A DNA stretch of 64,000 nt from Bugulina stolonifera (GCA_935421135.1 OW285190.1:3348001-3412000), one strand, 5' to 3'. Counted from the stretch's first letter, positions 11,250 through 24,260 are shown. Program-made: numbers and translations. The notes: a model not told the origin generated them from the letters alone.

Positions 11250-11736
11250 ATGAAGGTCTTTTTCTTTACTATGCTGGTGATGGCTTTGCTCGGACTGGTC
11301 GAATCAGGACTTTCTCGTAAGTAGACTTTACATCCAGATTTAACTAACGCAAATTCTTTGAAGTAAAGTGAACTACATGTAGATGTTGTTATTAGAAATC
11401 TCTCTCCAATACTTTAGCTTTCATCACTAGTATAATGACGTAAACACTGTGTACAAATTATATATCAGGAATTAGCAATATATTTTCACCAGCGTATAAA
11501 AAGTTGATAAATGGAAATTTTGCAGTGCTTTGGTGAGATATAATCCTAATCACAGTGCTATTACACATAGGTGATGGTAATATGCTTATTTCAGTTTACT
11601 GTCTGGCAGCCATAAACAATATTTCACTCATTTGTTTACAGCTTGTATCGACAGATGCATTAAAAGCCACTGTGGTTCGTACCCAGATTTCTACTGCAGA
11701 CAGTATTATGAGGGAAAATGCGTCAGAGAATGTTGA
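11250..11736 (+). CDS. Small secreted six-cysteine peptide, two coding exons
   Basis: Exon 11250-11316 starts with ATG, Lys, then a hydrophobic stretch of about 16 residues ending in small residues (VESG), a typical signal peptide. It ends in a GTAAGT donor in phase 1. Exon 11642-11736 follows TTTACAG and completes the codon. The precursor is about 53 residues with a mature part of about 30. The mature part has exactly six cysteines spaced x3, x4, x7, x7, x3, which suggests three disulfides. The paired Cys-x3-Cys motifs at each end recall helical-hairpin peptides, but I cannot assign a family. A non-coding first exon (about 10955-11005), a TATA box and an AATAAA at 11830 complete a compact gene. 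Likely role: an extracellular defence, toxin-like or signalling peptide. That is inferred only from size, secretion and cysteines. Paralogous sequence lies at 9335 and, decayed, near 17.8 kb. Confidence 0.78.
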
Positions 11737-12490
11737 TGACTAAAGACAGATATCGACAGTTAAAACTGTGCATCTACTAACACATAGCATAACAAATGAC
11801 GACTTTTTCTGGAACTGTTGTTTGAAATTAATAAAATATGCATGACTTGTTGTCACAAATACAGAGAAAAAACTGATGCTTCTTGTATACCAACTCAACT
11901 TGCTGATACTTCCTATTAAATAAATCAGTGATATAAGGTGCTTTTAGCTACAATGCTATGGAAGAGCATTTAATACAATAGAATAAACTTTACAATTAGG
12001 TGATGGAATAAATGATGAAAAACAAACGAAAGCAATATAGCAATATTGAGTATTTATCGGGTAGTTTAAATATACATGATTGTAAGTCCCATATTATTGA
12101 TAAACACACATTTTTATGGACAACATTAGGCTGGGAATTTTTCCATAAGTTCACTTTAAGGTCAATCAGATTGCTGTTAGAGAAACCTTCCAATTAATTC
12201 TCGATAATCCATTGGTCAGTATTTCAAAGTTCCATTTGAAAGCTATAGGAATAACAGCGCTGTGTTGATATCAACACCAGGTTTGCTTGTTATTAAAATT
12301 GTACGACACCATATATTATGTCAAAGATCGTCGCATTGGGAAAAATAATGAATTTACTAAAAAATAACAAAACGCTATTGTTTTAGCAACTTATTTGAGG
12401 CATTACCGTACACCATCGCATTTTTTATGATCTTCGATCCATTGCTGAACAACCTCGTATGATCTATTAAATGAACACAATGCGATGTAG
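11620..12490. repeat. Local duplication, copy B (pairs with 9317-10210)
   Basis: Direct repeat partner of copy A, containing the complete peptide gene's second exon and 3' flank. Confidence 0.85.
11830..11835 (+). terminator. Polyadenylation signal of the peptide gene
   Basis: AATAAA about 95 bases after the stop codon. It is kept in copy A (9523-9528) and in the relic near 17.9 kb. Confidence 0.6.
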
Positions 12491-15290
12491 CCGAAAGCAC
12501 CCATATAGAAACCAGCATATAGCGTTTACAAGTCATATCGTAATAGCTTAATTTAGGAAGAGACAACACTGTAATCTACCTATCATGGTAGAAACACTAA
12601 TTATTGTTAGTTAGTAGTTAGAGAAAAAAGCTTTCTTAGTGTCAAAGAATGGAATTGTAATTTAGAAAAACATAGAAATAATAATATATTTCTTCAAAAC
12701 AATACAGCATTTTACTGCAATAATAGATATAATTTTATTTACGAAATGATAATTATATTATATAATACTAGGCAGACAATATTACCGAAGAATAATGACG
12801 CACAAACACATGTAGGGAAATAGGTGATGAATAATTTTATGCAACCAATCAGATTACAGACAATTGGTATCTGAACTTATGTTGAACTATCTGATCAGAC
12901 AAGAATAGTCTCTTGTTTACTAAATTCTAACCAATGACATTACTAGTAGTAGGTTTCAAAATGATATTGCTCAACAAGAAAAACATACAATCTACACCAA
13001 TTCCACAATTTGATAGGCAGATTAAACAACCAATAATATCTGCTCATTGTGATTGTACAAAGATGATTCTACCTGTTTTATACTGGAAAATGGTCAGACA
13101 CTAGTCCAATAACACCCAAATACATGAAAAGTTATAATACTGTACAAGTAAAAAAAGAAACCAATATTACCTTCCTGAATAGTTTGAACATACACATTTG
13201 TACAATGTACATGAAATATAATAACAATATGTAACACAAGTGTTTGTCCAGCAATGGCATTTTACTGCCACAGTTTGACACTTTGGCAGAAAAGTTATAC
13301 ATAATGTAGTTTTTTTTACCACAAGAGGCAAAGGTTACTTTGACAATCTAATACCATTAGCTAGTAGAAGTGAGTTGGAAATCAGCCAACAGACATCTAG
13401 CTGACTGTTAGTAGATGGTATAGAATGAAGTTCGTTACATTCACTACACGTCTGGTTCTACATCTTATTTTTCCTTGACAACTATTTTCTTTTATTTCCA
13501 AGTATTTGTACAATATACACGACATCCATTCTACAATATCAAGTAACAATGAATTAAAAGAACAACTAATGCTAACTAAAACATTTTATATTTATGTGTA
13601 TACAAGTATATCGCATATGTAAACGTGTGTGAGAATGTGTGAATATGTATGCATGTGTGTATGATATTCCTAGATAAATAGAACAGTTCAGGAATAGGCT
13701 GAACATGACTTCTTACATGTACATGTAGGAAGTACATACACTGTATCCCTCTAATGGTCATTATATAATTATTATAATATTATTCTTAGTAATCAGGTAG
13801 GACAATTGTGGAGCTACTATAAGCTATTGGATTTGTAGCCCAAAGTCCATAAACATATAGTCTAACAGTAAGGGAACTACACCTTAGGAAAATATAGAAT
13901 TCTCAGTCTATACTGATGATTAAATTGCATATGACTTTGTGAATCAACATGTATATTCCATCTTCAGTAGTTGTAAGCATGGTGCAACAGGAAAGAGGAA
14001 AACAACACAATTATGTTACAGATACCTGAATCAGCAAAAGATCGGATTCCAAAAACCTTTTGGAAAACCCAGGCTCTGGTATAAAACCGCAAGGGAAAGA
14101 TGCAAAGATTCAGAGAGGGAACTCAGATTCAGGCAACACACAGATTCAAGTCATCACAGATTCAGGACTTGTCTGAGGACCGCTAGGAACAACTCTGGAC
14201 CACTACAGACTCAGACAGACAGACTTACAACTCTACAATATTAATTTCAGACTTCGTAATTTTTATATCTTTTAGTAAATATTATATCTTTTCTTGCTAT
14301 AATTAATTTTAGCTGAAATTCTACAATTCCTACAGACTGACTTTTGGAGGACATCAGCTGATACAGACATTCGTACAACAGGAACAACTGAACACTTAAG
14401 TATCTATTATTATTTTCTAATCTATTGTTATATAATTTTGTAAACATTGTTGGTATTTTTTATCGCATCTTTGGATTCAAAATTGTAATTCAACTGTAGA
14501 ATATTTTAGAGTGATTTAAATAAATTTAGTTGTCATTTTGTTTGTGGCAATATAACCAAAATTTCAAAGCAGTACCTGATTTCCATAACTTACTATATCG
14601 TGAAGTTCCCTGGAGACGGGTCTTGCTGCTTCTTGTTGATTTTAGAATAGCCACATCATATATTCCTCACAATATAGGGGGAACCAATTGTCACTCGAGA
14701 AATTCAATCTGAAACATATAATTACATGTTTTAAAGTCACTGAGAGGAAGATGCATACAGTCCATGAGTGCTAACCATTACACAGAACCAAACATAGAAC
14801 CATACTTGTATTGTACATTGCATCTTATTGCATTCATTAACATTGAGAGCACAATTCCAAATTGTTATATCAGTACTTGACTTAGGAATTATCGCTACTT
14901 GAATGCTCAAATAATATTAATTCCATTTGATTGCAAATACTTGATTCAGTAGTTCTCCTCTCTTGATATTTGGAATACTGCATAATATCCTACATTACAA
15001 TATATATAGCAAATAATACAGCATAACTACTAAAATAAGCAGCATCGACTTTTCTCTCGTGACATTAGGCATTGAAAGAATGTTTGGAGAAAGCAAATTA
15101 AGTGTAATCGGTGCAATCTTTTTCAATACTACGGTACATCATTACGGACTAAACACTATTAGCATAAAATAAAATTTCTAAAGGAAGAGATGTTACACGC
15201 CTACTTGGCCAGGTTCCCATTATAAAGATTGGGTCATTTTACAGCTACATTGTACATTCATTATTGAAGAGGTTATGTCACTTGCTTTAA
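12491..15290. other. No gene seen
   Basis: AT-rich sequence. The frame at 13939-14244 is low-complexity and matches nothing I know. No splice-supported exon or transposon end was found. Confidence 0.5.
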
Positions 15291-15299
15291 GGTAGCCTT

Positions 15300-15590
15300 A
15301 AAGTAGAAGTAGCTCCAAAGGCTGGGTAGTCTTCCTGAGTTGCCCTCTCTTGTATGAGTAGAGAAATATAATTGGAAGCCATTGGTGCTCAATTCAGCTC
15401 TCTGTTTCTCTTCTGGCACTAATATTGCTGTATCACAAGACAGTATGGTATGTGTATTTGAGGAAAATACTGAAAAATAGGTTACCCACTACCTCTATTC
15501 GCTCATAGGAGTTTTTAAACAAATCAAGAAGTTGTCTTCTCTTTGTAGTATACTCTTCAATAAATACCAGCATGGACTTCCAGGTATTTG
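15300..15590. repeat. Dispersed repeat R2, copy 2
   Basis: Shares CCAAAGGCTGGGTAGT, TTCAGCTCT and ACCCACTACCTCTATTCGCT with 23180-23410. It lacks the downstream half present in copies 1 and 3. Confidence 0.8.
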
Positions 15591-15910
15591 ACCCCAAGTT
15601 ATTGAGCGATGACTAGCAACAACACAACTCTGTCTGGAAGAGGTGTTGAACTCTGAACAATGTCTGTATTTGTTATGATGGAATATGTAATATGAGGGTG
15701 ATGTTCATGTTGAATGGTCTAGCTACCATTGTAAGGGTATAACTTTAATCTAAGCTACCTAGTGATACAGTTGTTGTAGAACGGTCTATTTCTAAAAATG
15801 GGTAACAGTAAACTGTAACAGTAAGCCCTTTATTTAAATAGACATTCGAATATCCAGTTAAGTCACATGTACATAATCTTTTTCAAACTGCAGGTTAAAT
15901 GAAAGACAGT

Positions 15911-16170
15911 AGGAGGTGGCTCAGTGGGTTAGAGTGCCTGTCCTGAAGCACGAAAGCGCCGAAGGTTCAGTGTTTGAATCCGGCTGATGTCTACTGACTA
16001 CTGGATCTTTGTACTATTAACAGGTGTGCTCCGATCTGCCTACAAACTGAGAGCAGAAACCTTGACGCAGCCATTGCAGCCTTGTATGCGTACCATCAAT
16101 TTCCTTATCAGCGCCTGTCACTGAGTGATGCTGTATGGTAATTTTAAACTAATTTTTAATTTTTTACAAG
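15911..16170 (+). mobile_element. tRNA-derived SINE-like element
   Basis: The head looks like a tRNA: an A-box TGGCTCAGTGG with D-arm GGCTCAGTGGGTTAGAGTGCC-like bases at 15918-15938, then a B-box-like GTTTGAATCC at 15972-15981. An insertion breaks the T arm, so it is not a working tRNA. About 180 bases of unrelated tail end in a T/A-rich stretch. Confidence 0.55.
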
Positions 16171-16839
16171 CTAGAGATGGGATGGCAGTACTAGTCTTAT
16201 TTTGAATGTACATTAGTAATTCAGCTGATAGTTGAATAGCTGTAAGTAGTGTTATGCACATGTGGTTTGAGACAGCAATGCCTATTTAGTTAATGCCTAG
16301 CCATTACAATATACACGTACTATCTGCAAATACAATCAAATACAAAATGTATGAAGTAAATCTGTCATTGTATATGCATGTTGACGTACCTGTGATTATG
16401 TAGATTTAATTTTGAAGGATACCATCATTTGTGAAGACATCATACCTGACTATTATCGCACTGCGCATATTATTACAACAAACCTACTGTATATGTGCAA
16501 TCACTAGACTGAACTGGAGTTACCTACACTTGACTGACTGACTGACTGACATTACTATGGTAACCAAGTTTACCATAATAACCAATAAAATAATATGCAA
16601 AACCTAATTGACCAATATTTTTTATATGTTTTTATACATCTACTGCCACAGAATCTACATGAATCCACAGAACGGAAAATCATTCTTGTAGTCTCGTGGT
16701 GGTACCTCAATTTTACGACTATTCAGGAACATTTATTGCAATCAAAGAATCACTTACACTTAATTATTGTTTGTTCTGACACTATTTCATAAACACATGT
16801 TATACATACATACCATCCGACTACAATCAGTACACTTAG

Positions 16840-17095
16840 GTAAATATTATACATACCAGTACACGAGCATGATTCAAGGCTTAGAGTACATGAAACAGGA
16901 TATACAGTTTAACTCCATACATAGCCATGGTACCAGCCAGGTGCTTGCTTGCATCTGCAAATAGAATGTAGCAACTGTGCTATAAATGCTACCAGGCAGC
17001 ACTAGACGGGAATTTCAGGATCAAAGACTACACTAGTTAGGCATTGGTTATGAAATACAGCAATGCGCCAGCACAATATTGTACACATCATATTT
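16840..17095. repeat. Dispersed repeat R4, copy 1
   Basis: Matches 19256-19490 in the same orientation (shared TTGCTTGCATCTGCA, GGCTACCAGGCA-like and CAGGATCAAAG segments). Family not identified. Confidence 0.75.
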
Positions 17096-17204
17096 CTAAG
17101 TCTTTTGTCTATTATGAATAATGGCCAATGTCGTGGATTATGCCAGTTTTTTACCTACATGTACATGTCTAATATCCTTCACATGATTATAATTCCTGCT
17201 TGTC

Positions 17205-17625
17205 ATAGCTGACCCTTTTTAGGTCGAACCTTGGGCACTTTTCCGCCATATTGTTATGTAACATTCAGAGCCGATACTCTATCGTCCCACCCGATACTCT
17301 AATGGATTTATTACCGCAACTTTTACCTGACACTGAGTTAGTATAAAAGTAAGTACATTTTCTTTTATGCTAGTCAGTTGTTGATTGCGCTCCAATAAAG
17401 CAGCATCTCTCAACTCAACCTACAGAGTGTTACTCTTGCAAGTAGGCAGCTCCAGCCTTGGTCCCTTTGGACCTTTTATCGCCAGAGCTCATCCTCATAC
17501 TCGCTTAGGACATTTTCAATACTCTTGATGAGTATAAACATAGAACTTACGCTGATCCTTGACCCCTCAATGAGCCTAAGCATTGGGCCAAACGTCTTTA
17601 CAACACTAATAAGAGCTACATAACT
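17205..17625. mobile_element. LTR-like repeat R3, copy 1
   Basis: Shares with 24640-25180 a TATA box (AGTATAAAAG), about 50 bases later CAGTTGTTGATTG.GCTC and an AATAAAG signal, then a conserved downstream part. Promoter followed closely by a polyadenylation signal is the layout of a retrotransposon LTR. No internal gag or pol region is seen, so a solo LTR is the simplest reading. Confidence 0.5.
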
Positions 17626-17754
17626 TCTTGTCTTTTTTTTATTGGATAGAGCACGCTTTAGGCTTCAAGGCATTTGAGATGGTTTGGGTTGATGTACATG
17701 TAGAAAGGGTATTTCTATCAAATTATGTGAAAATCAAGGGGGTTGCCATAATTT

Positions 17755-18010
17755 TGCACACCACTGTACTTCTGTGAAGGAGATGTGATATGTAGAGAAA
17801 ACATTCAGAGAAATTGAGAGCCACAGTGCCGTTGATGAATCAACATCTGATAGAAATATTTCGTATTTTGATAAAATGGTGAATATTTATACAATCCTTG
17901 TTTGAAATTAATAAACATATGGCTATTTGTCACCTATAGATAAATTCAAACATTAACTCTGCTTGTATACCTGTTCAACCTGCTGCTGTCTCCCAATTAT
18001 AATAATATGA
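17755..18010 (+). pseudogene. Decayed third copy of the cysteine-rich peptide exon and 3' flank
   Basis: TTGTTTGAAATTAATAAA and the following CTTGTATACC..TTCAACCTGCTG match the 3' flank of the gene at 11250. Upstream, TATGTAGAGAAAAC..TCAGAGAA resembles the end of its coding exon, but the frame and most cysteines are gone. Confidence 0.5.
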
Positions 18011-18509
18011 GAACAATGGTTTAAAGCACTTTGTGTAACTCTACAATATTTCTGGTTTGAAAAGGGTTTTCACTCTGCTCTTTGTATTATCATAAAGTGA
18101 ATCATTTACACAGGAGAAATGTCATAGTAAACTTGCAATGCATCCAAGGCTCCATGCTATCTTATTCATCTTACCTGAGAAGTGTGGTCATCGGAAAAGG
18201 GGGATTTGGCTAACACAAAATACTTGCTCGCACCAACATTTTCTAATGTATTTGTACAACTTTCACTGCTAACTATAATATTATACACACCCTACTATCA
18301 TCAACACAATTCCGTCTAGAAGGAATGTTGGTCTGTGCACAACGCCTGCCTGCCTGATGGACATTATCGCTTGTAGTTGTCATTGCTCAATTCACAACTC
18401 GTCCAATAGCTCTTGTGTTCACTTACACTTCTCACACATTCCCATGTTATGCATTGTTTGAACTACTCTTTCAACGTATAGTCTGAAGGTCAGACTTGGG
18501 ACCAGATGG

Positions 18510-18600
18510 GTGGTCTTTGGTAGTTCTTGGGCTACTGAGACCGCTCGATCTTTCATGTAATGCGAAGGCCTATTACCACTCGTAGGCACTTCATTTCTGG
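18510..18600 (-). repeat. Repeat R5, inverted relative to 41870-41960
   Basis: The reverse complement shares CCTTCGCATTACATGAAAGA-type and CCAAGAACTACCAAAGA bases with 41870-41960. It directly precedes the GIY-YIG fragment. Confidence 0.6.
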
Positions 18601-18629
18601 GTCGATAATCGTCCAAGGACGACCGCACC

Positions 18630-18896
18630 AAATCACAGAAACCATTACAATATATTGGAGAAACTGCTAGAAGATTAGAGGAGCGAATCAAAGAACACAA
18701 AGATACCAAAACAGGACAATCGGCAGTTGTACAACACAACACCAAAGAAGGACACGGCAATATCACCGAAGGAAATGTAACAATACTTAGCAGAAACAGA
18801 ACAAAGAACAACATTAGAAGAAAAATATTAGAAGCATTTCACATTAGACAGCACGAACCAAAATTAAATTTGTACAAGGACAATCCTATCCATTAA
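18630..18896 (+). pseudogene. C-terminal GIY-YIG endonuclease fragment, Penelope-like retroelement
   Basis: An open frame reaches a stop at 18894-18896 and starts in the middle of a domain. It carries YIGETARRLEERIKEHK, then SAVVQH...GH, then ILEAFHIRQHEPKLN: the nuclease second half and tail of GIY-YIG domains found at the end of Penelope-like (and some other) reverse transcriptases. The first half of the nuclease and the whole reverse transcriptase are absent, so this is a 5'-truncated insertion. Confidence 0.72.
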
Positions 18897-19255
18897 AACT
18901 ATTTTGTAATTAACATAATTTAAGCCACACATAAAAGATAGCTTTTTCACATGCAATTACACATTATACAGTAGTTTGTAAATAATTAATGGGTAGCCTA
19001 AATTATAGCAATTATTTGAAGCTTTAACCCATAATACTGTAATGGTACAGGACATTTGTATACGACTCCAGCTACCGACTCCAGCTACCGGACAATAATA
19101 CACACTAGCCAAGCAGTTGTTAACAAAAATAATAAGTATATGCAATAAGCATGTATAATGAGATTTATGCATAATGGAATAACTCGGCAGAAGAGTTAAT
19201 TAGATGTATGGCTATCCAGGAGAGACTGAATATGTATGGTAGAACACCACAATAT

Positions 19256-19490
19256 CCTACATAATTGGTACATGAGCATAATTGAAGGCTTACAGTAGAT
19301 GAAGCAAGATATAAATTACCTACATAACAATGGTGCCAGCAGGTTCTTGCTTGCATCTGCACACAAGATGTAACAACTGCCTTATGAAGGCTACCAGGCA
19401 ATACTAGACAGGAGTCTCAGGATCAAAGGCTACAAGCTCTTGGTTACACAATACAGCAGCGTGCCAGCACAATTTAGTACACAACAGACC
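19256..19490. repeat. Dispersed repeat R4, copy 2
   Basis: Direct-orientation partner of 16840-17095. Confidence 0.75.
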
Positions 19491-20169
19491 GTGTATATAC
19501 ATGTATAATTACATGATTAAATAATTAGAAACTAGGTGTTGTTCACTTTTATAGTGGCAGACAAAGGATACATAAATTGATTATGTAATATAATTAAAGC
19601 AAAGGTTTAAATTTGATTCTATCAAGGAGGTAGGATCTCAGAGGCTGAGATTCTTATTGTGTAGACAGAGGAAATGGGAGTCACCCAGAAGTTAACATGT
19701 AAGACAGTGTCTGGTGGTTTTAAGAGTAACAAATAACAAAATATGTTACTGTAGGTGCAGGTGTCTGTGCAGGTGTTTGGTGCTGCCTTGCACACTCTTG
19801 TTGTACTGTAACACAATGGAGTAAACTAAATTAGTTTCACGTCATATCGTGCAGAAATGTATCTTAATTGTTAAAGAAATACCAACAAGTGATCCTAAAC
19901 GTGTGTTTACACTACACCAACTCCTACACCAACTCCAACACCAAACTTATATACATTGTAGCGTCTTGAACGTCTCCTGATGTTCTCTGCACTTAGACTG
20001 TAGTAATACATAAACATGCGGTACTGTTGTGAAGTGACCCAATTTTTACAGTGGAAGCCTGACCCTCTGGCCAAACATGAACAAGTAGATGTGCAACATC
20101 TCTCCCATGAGAAATCTTTATTAATGCTGGTCATGTTCAGTCCGTAATAACAAACTACAGTTTTCATTA

Positions 20170-23100
20170 GAAGGTCCCGTTAATTATAAAAAGAATTTCT
20201 CTTTAACTACCAATTTTCTAAATTCAACAACATTGAGAATGCAATAACACATGGTATTGTGTTTCCTATGGGTGGTTTGATGTTTTATTATGAACAAGCA
20301 TTCATGCTAGTTACATGTATACTCGTTATGCTAAATGTGGTTATCCTTATGCATAGTCTAGTCGTTGGAATTTAAATCTACTAGTCTACATGGTACATGC
20401 TGGGGCTGTTAAAAATTGTGAATAAATAGATATAATCCTACATGGTTATAACTGCTCATGAGTATTAGATGTGGTGTCTGCGGCCATCCAGCTGTTTCAC
20501 TTACAGCAAATATTGGTAGTCATACATGTTCCTAATTGTGCAGCAATGTTAAAGTCATATTTTGCAGCGGTCAGAATAAGAATAACACCATACTTGGCTA
20601 CTAAGTAGCATGGAGGGTGGCCACAGGACAATTAGGTGCAGTAGTGAAGAAATTTAGATAGCCCTGGTTCCTTGTTTGTGGTTGGGGTTTGGGGTAAGGG
20701 CGGTCAACCAGCAAAATATAGAGAAGACAACTTCTCCTGCTTCAGTTTTGGCGAAGAACAAACGCTATCTCAAATTTCTCCACTTCTGCACCTAACTCCC
20801 ACAGCAAGACACAGATTTGTAGAGTTAAACTTTCTCATCACTGGACAAACCAAGTTTAGCTGGGACCTTTGTTTTGGTTATCTAAAAAAGAAGACAAGAC
20901 GAATAAAGATGTCATGTCTAGGTGGTATAAAACCAGTTGGTTAAATATCAAAGTTGCATTGGACGTTGACCGATTGAGAATTTTGAATCTCTGGGAGTTG
21001 GAATGCTAGACAAGAGATTCTGTTTAACGCATAGTGTTTGTTAAACAAGTAGTGGAACAGTCCTCCTCTGTAAACAGACCGCAACTGGTTGGAGCCCAGG
21101 ATGGCAAAGTAATTGTAAACATGTACAATTAGGCAGAGTTTTTAAACATAAAGAAACTGATTGGAATCAAGAAAATATTACCAATTTGGGTTCACATTTG
21201 CCAGCATTGGTGAGATGGTTTTATTACGAACTACTATCTAGTAGTTCCAGAAACAGGAAAATTTTGAGTAGTTTCTTACCTGACTCTGATCAGTGGTTGT
21301 CAGCAACCAATCAGAACTAAGTAAATACTCCCACACACCATGCCTACATTAGAGTTTGTGTCTGTAAAGTGTTAGTCTAGAGCTCTGCTGATAGCCAGCT
21401 TATGCAGCAATCAGAGCTTGTATTGAGTAGCTGAAAGAAACTTCCGCTATCATAGTGTAGCAGTTATAGTAAAGCTCAAATTCACTATGGCTCCTCCATC
21501 TTGCAATTGGGAATTGGGATACTCAGTAACTGTTGGCTTGTCATGATAGTTCTCCAAATTATGAACAGTTTGTATTATTAACAAACCTGGAACCACAGCT
21601 TTATGTAAACATCATACAATACTCATATTCGAAGATGTCATACATAATGATGAATCACGTTTTACAATAACATAATATTTTTAATAAAGATTTAGGGCTA
21701 TAGTAAGTTTTTTCACGTCCCTGCATTAACTGTTCTCACTGTCCTTTGTAGGAGTGGTGGAAGTAAAAAGTTTATGCGATGCTGAAGCTGGAAAAACACA
21801 TGCTCTCTTTAGCAAAGCTCCAGAGGGCATGCCATTGGTCTTGATCCAAAGCGTTTAAATATACTTGGCTAAAGAAATAGGAGAATTTTGCGAGCCTTGT
21901 CACCGTGATATAGTGTGCCCTATTCCTGTAGGTATGGATTATACATTGTGCAAAAACTAAAATAAATAGTTCGAACTCGGTAGATGTCATAGACTGACTC
22001 CTAACAGTTCTATCCTCTAGTCTTTCAAAAGATAGGATATTAACCATTTGAAGTGCTCCCCTTTATTTGTTGTTACACTTGAAGTGCTCATATCCTAGCA
22101 GTATGTGTGTTAGTTTAGGTAAATGTATAAAAATGGATTTTAGTCATAGAATAACCATTTTTGTGCCCAAATCATATATATATCATAGAAAGATAAAAGA
22201 CTACTCTATAAAATGCTTTTTATTTTGTCAAGCTACACAGCACAGTAATGAAGATATGACTGATAGATATCAAAGTTTTAGTCTGATTTAGAGTTTTTAT
22301 GGCATATCAATGTACAAAATATAATCTAGTCATATAGGTCTAGTAGTTGTAAAACAACCCCAAATTCTCCTTCTTTCTACATACATCGTCATCCACTTCA
22401 TTGTCACACACATCCTCAGTACTAAAATGTAGCCCAAGTCAGTCCAATATAATTCAGTTGAGTCCGCCATTATTAATCTCGATCATCAAAATATGATTGA
22501 GTTTATTTTGCTTGACTACTCAAATCTTTTACATTACACAACGCTATATTGTGCTTGCAAATGGTTGTTTCAACACTTATTTGACATAATAGGTGAGAAA
22601 TAGTTTGAATATGGTTGGTGAAACCTTGCTAATATTGTTTAGTCAGGCGCCTTGTATGAAAGCCTCTATAGAGGCCTGAGCACTTTTGGCTGCTAGGGAG
22701 CAGGCCTCTGTAGAGGCCTGAGCACCACAAATGTTTAAAATGCATTGTATGGAACCTGATATTTTTAGTGACAGAAGGTGAGGAAGAAGAAGCTGAACTA
22801 GAAGAACATATACTGTAGGCCCAAACATCTACGATGATAAAAAACTGCTTACTTTATGAAAAAAATTAAATTAGAAATTATCTCTCCTGTTGAGAAACTT
22901 ACTCAATCTGTGTTGACTATTCCACTACTTTCTGACCCAAATTATTTAAAATAGGTTTAAAGGAAATTTTTATTTGCACTTAGTGGTGGAATTTAGTCCC
23001 ATTTAAAATTTAAAAAGGTTCAGTTAAGGCCATTCAACAGTTGTCAAACACTTTCCAAAGTTGATTTTTAAAATTTGCAGCGCTGAATTCTAAGGGTAGG

Positions 23101-23170
23101 TAAATTTTCTTCTTTTCAACTGCATTTTAAGACCCTGTTGCTATGAACCAAACAAATTCATACCAGATTT
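20170..23170. other. No gene seen
   Basis: AT-rich. Open frames at 20672 and 21772 have no recognisable domains or splice support. The only structure noted is a short direct repeat at 22663-22725. Confidence 0.5.
22663..22725. repeat. Short direct repeat containing a palindrome
   Basis: CCTCTRTAGAGGCCTGAGCAC occurs twice, 42 bases apart; the first copy starts with the palindrome CCTCTATAGAGG. Confidence 0.8.
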
Positions 23171-23179
23171 TTCAGTAGT

Positions 23180-23690
23180 AGTAGCCCCAAAGGCTGGGTA
23201 GTTTTCCTGAGTTGTCCTCTCTTGCATGAGTAGAAAAATATAATTGGAAACCGTTGATGCTAAATTCAGCTCTTTATTTCTCTTCCGGCACTAATATTAT
23301 TGTATCACAAGTATGTTCTGTGTATTTTGGAAAAATACTGGAAAATAGGCTACCCACTACCTCTATTCGCTCATAGGAGTGTTTAGGAGATATGAAGAAG
23401 TTGTCTTCTCATTGCAGTATACCCTCAAATAAATATAAACTCTTGATTAATCGAAGAGTTATTGAATCAAAACCTTTCCATGTGCTTTATTAACAAGGTT
23501 AACTGGGTTACTCAGATGGCATAAACTGCCTGTGTTTGAGATCAATTTGTGACAGATGGCATCATTTTCTGCTGTTGCACTGGTAGACCTATTTGAATAG
23601 CTCTAGGCAAGTGCTATTCAACAAGTTATTCAGCCTTTTGATTGGCTTTGGTCAGTTTTGGAAATACTTCCTCTTTAAGGGCATTTTCTC
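23180..23690. repeat. Dispersed repeat R2, copy 3 (longest)
   Basis: Contains both the half shared with 15300-15590 and the half shared with 9075-9290, so it is the most complete copy in the window. Confidence 0.8.
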
Positions 23691-23859
23691 CACTTCACTA
23701 TTTCAACATTTCATCAGATTTAGGTTCGGATTATCAGCAATAGAAGGAACAATATTTGTCGTGGCTCACAAACTCGGATAGTTTTGGATCCAGTGGAGAA
23801 TTTTGCATCTGGTAGTTATTATATCTCTGCTTGCCTCATCTGCTCCTGATGTCCTAAAT

Positions 23860-24260
23860 TAGAGGTGGAACAAAACTTGAGATTTCTTGAGTCTCGTATC
23901 GACTTGTCTTGTCTCGAAAGTCGTCTCGAGATAACAATTAGTGTTCGAGACTGGAAAACAAATAGCACCTAATAATTCTCATTTATAATAAATTAATACT
24001 TATAATACAATTCATTGCAAATCAACAATAAATCTATGAAATAGAAAATTATTATTCAAATTATTTAGTAATACTACCAAAATTTGCATTCCCAGCACTG
24101 ATTTCCATTGCAGCTAACCCTGAGCTACTAGTCGATCACTACAAGTCATGCAGAATTACTAACGACTGTCAATCACCACTCCTACAATGCAATGATATGT
24201 CCTTACCAAAAGTTGTCTACTCATGAGATTATTTAATTAATGGAAACATAACTCCATACC
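23860..24260. mobile_element. One end of a hAT element (family of 56626-58422)
   Basis: Begins TAGAGGTGGAAC and continues GAGTCTCG..TCGTCTCGAGA, matching the inverted sequence of 56930-57325 at length. The other terminus is not found, so this copy is truncated. Confidence 0.7.

Noticed and set aside
13939..14244. A 101-codon plus-strand gene
   Set aside because: Composition is driven by CAGATTCAGG-like imperfect repeats and there is no recognisable motif.
15911..15990. A functional tRNA gene
   Set aside because: A- and B-boxes are present, but the T arm is interrupted and the stems do not pair; it is better read as a SINE head.
19907..20167. Minus-strand frame with CCTSTCSC and a Val-Gly repeat tail
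   Set aside because: No signal peptide or splice support; the tail is a simple repeat and the cysteines are few and irregular.
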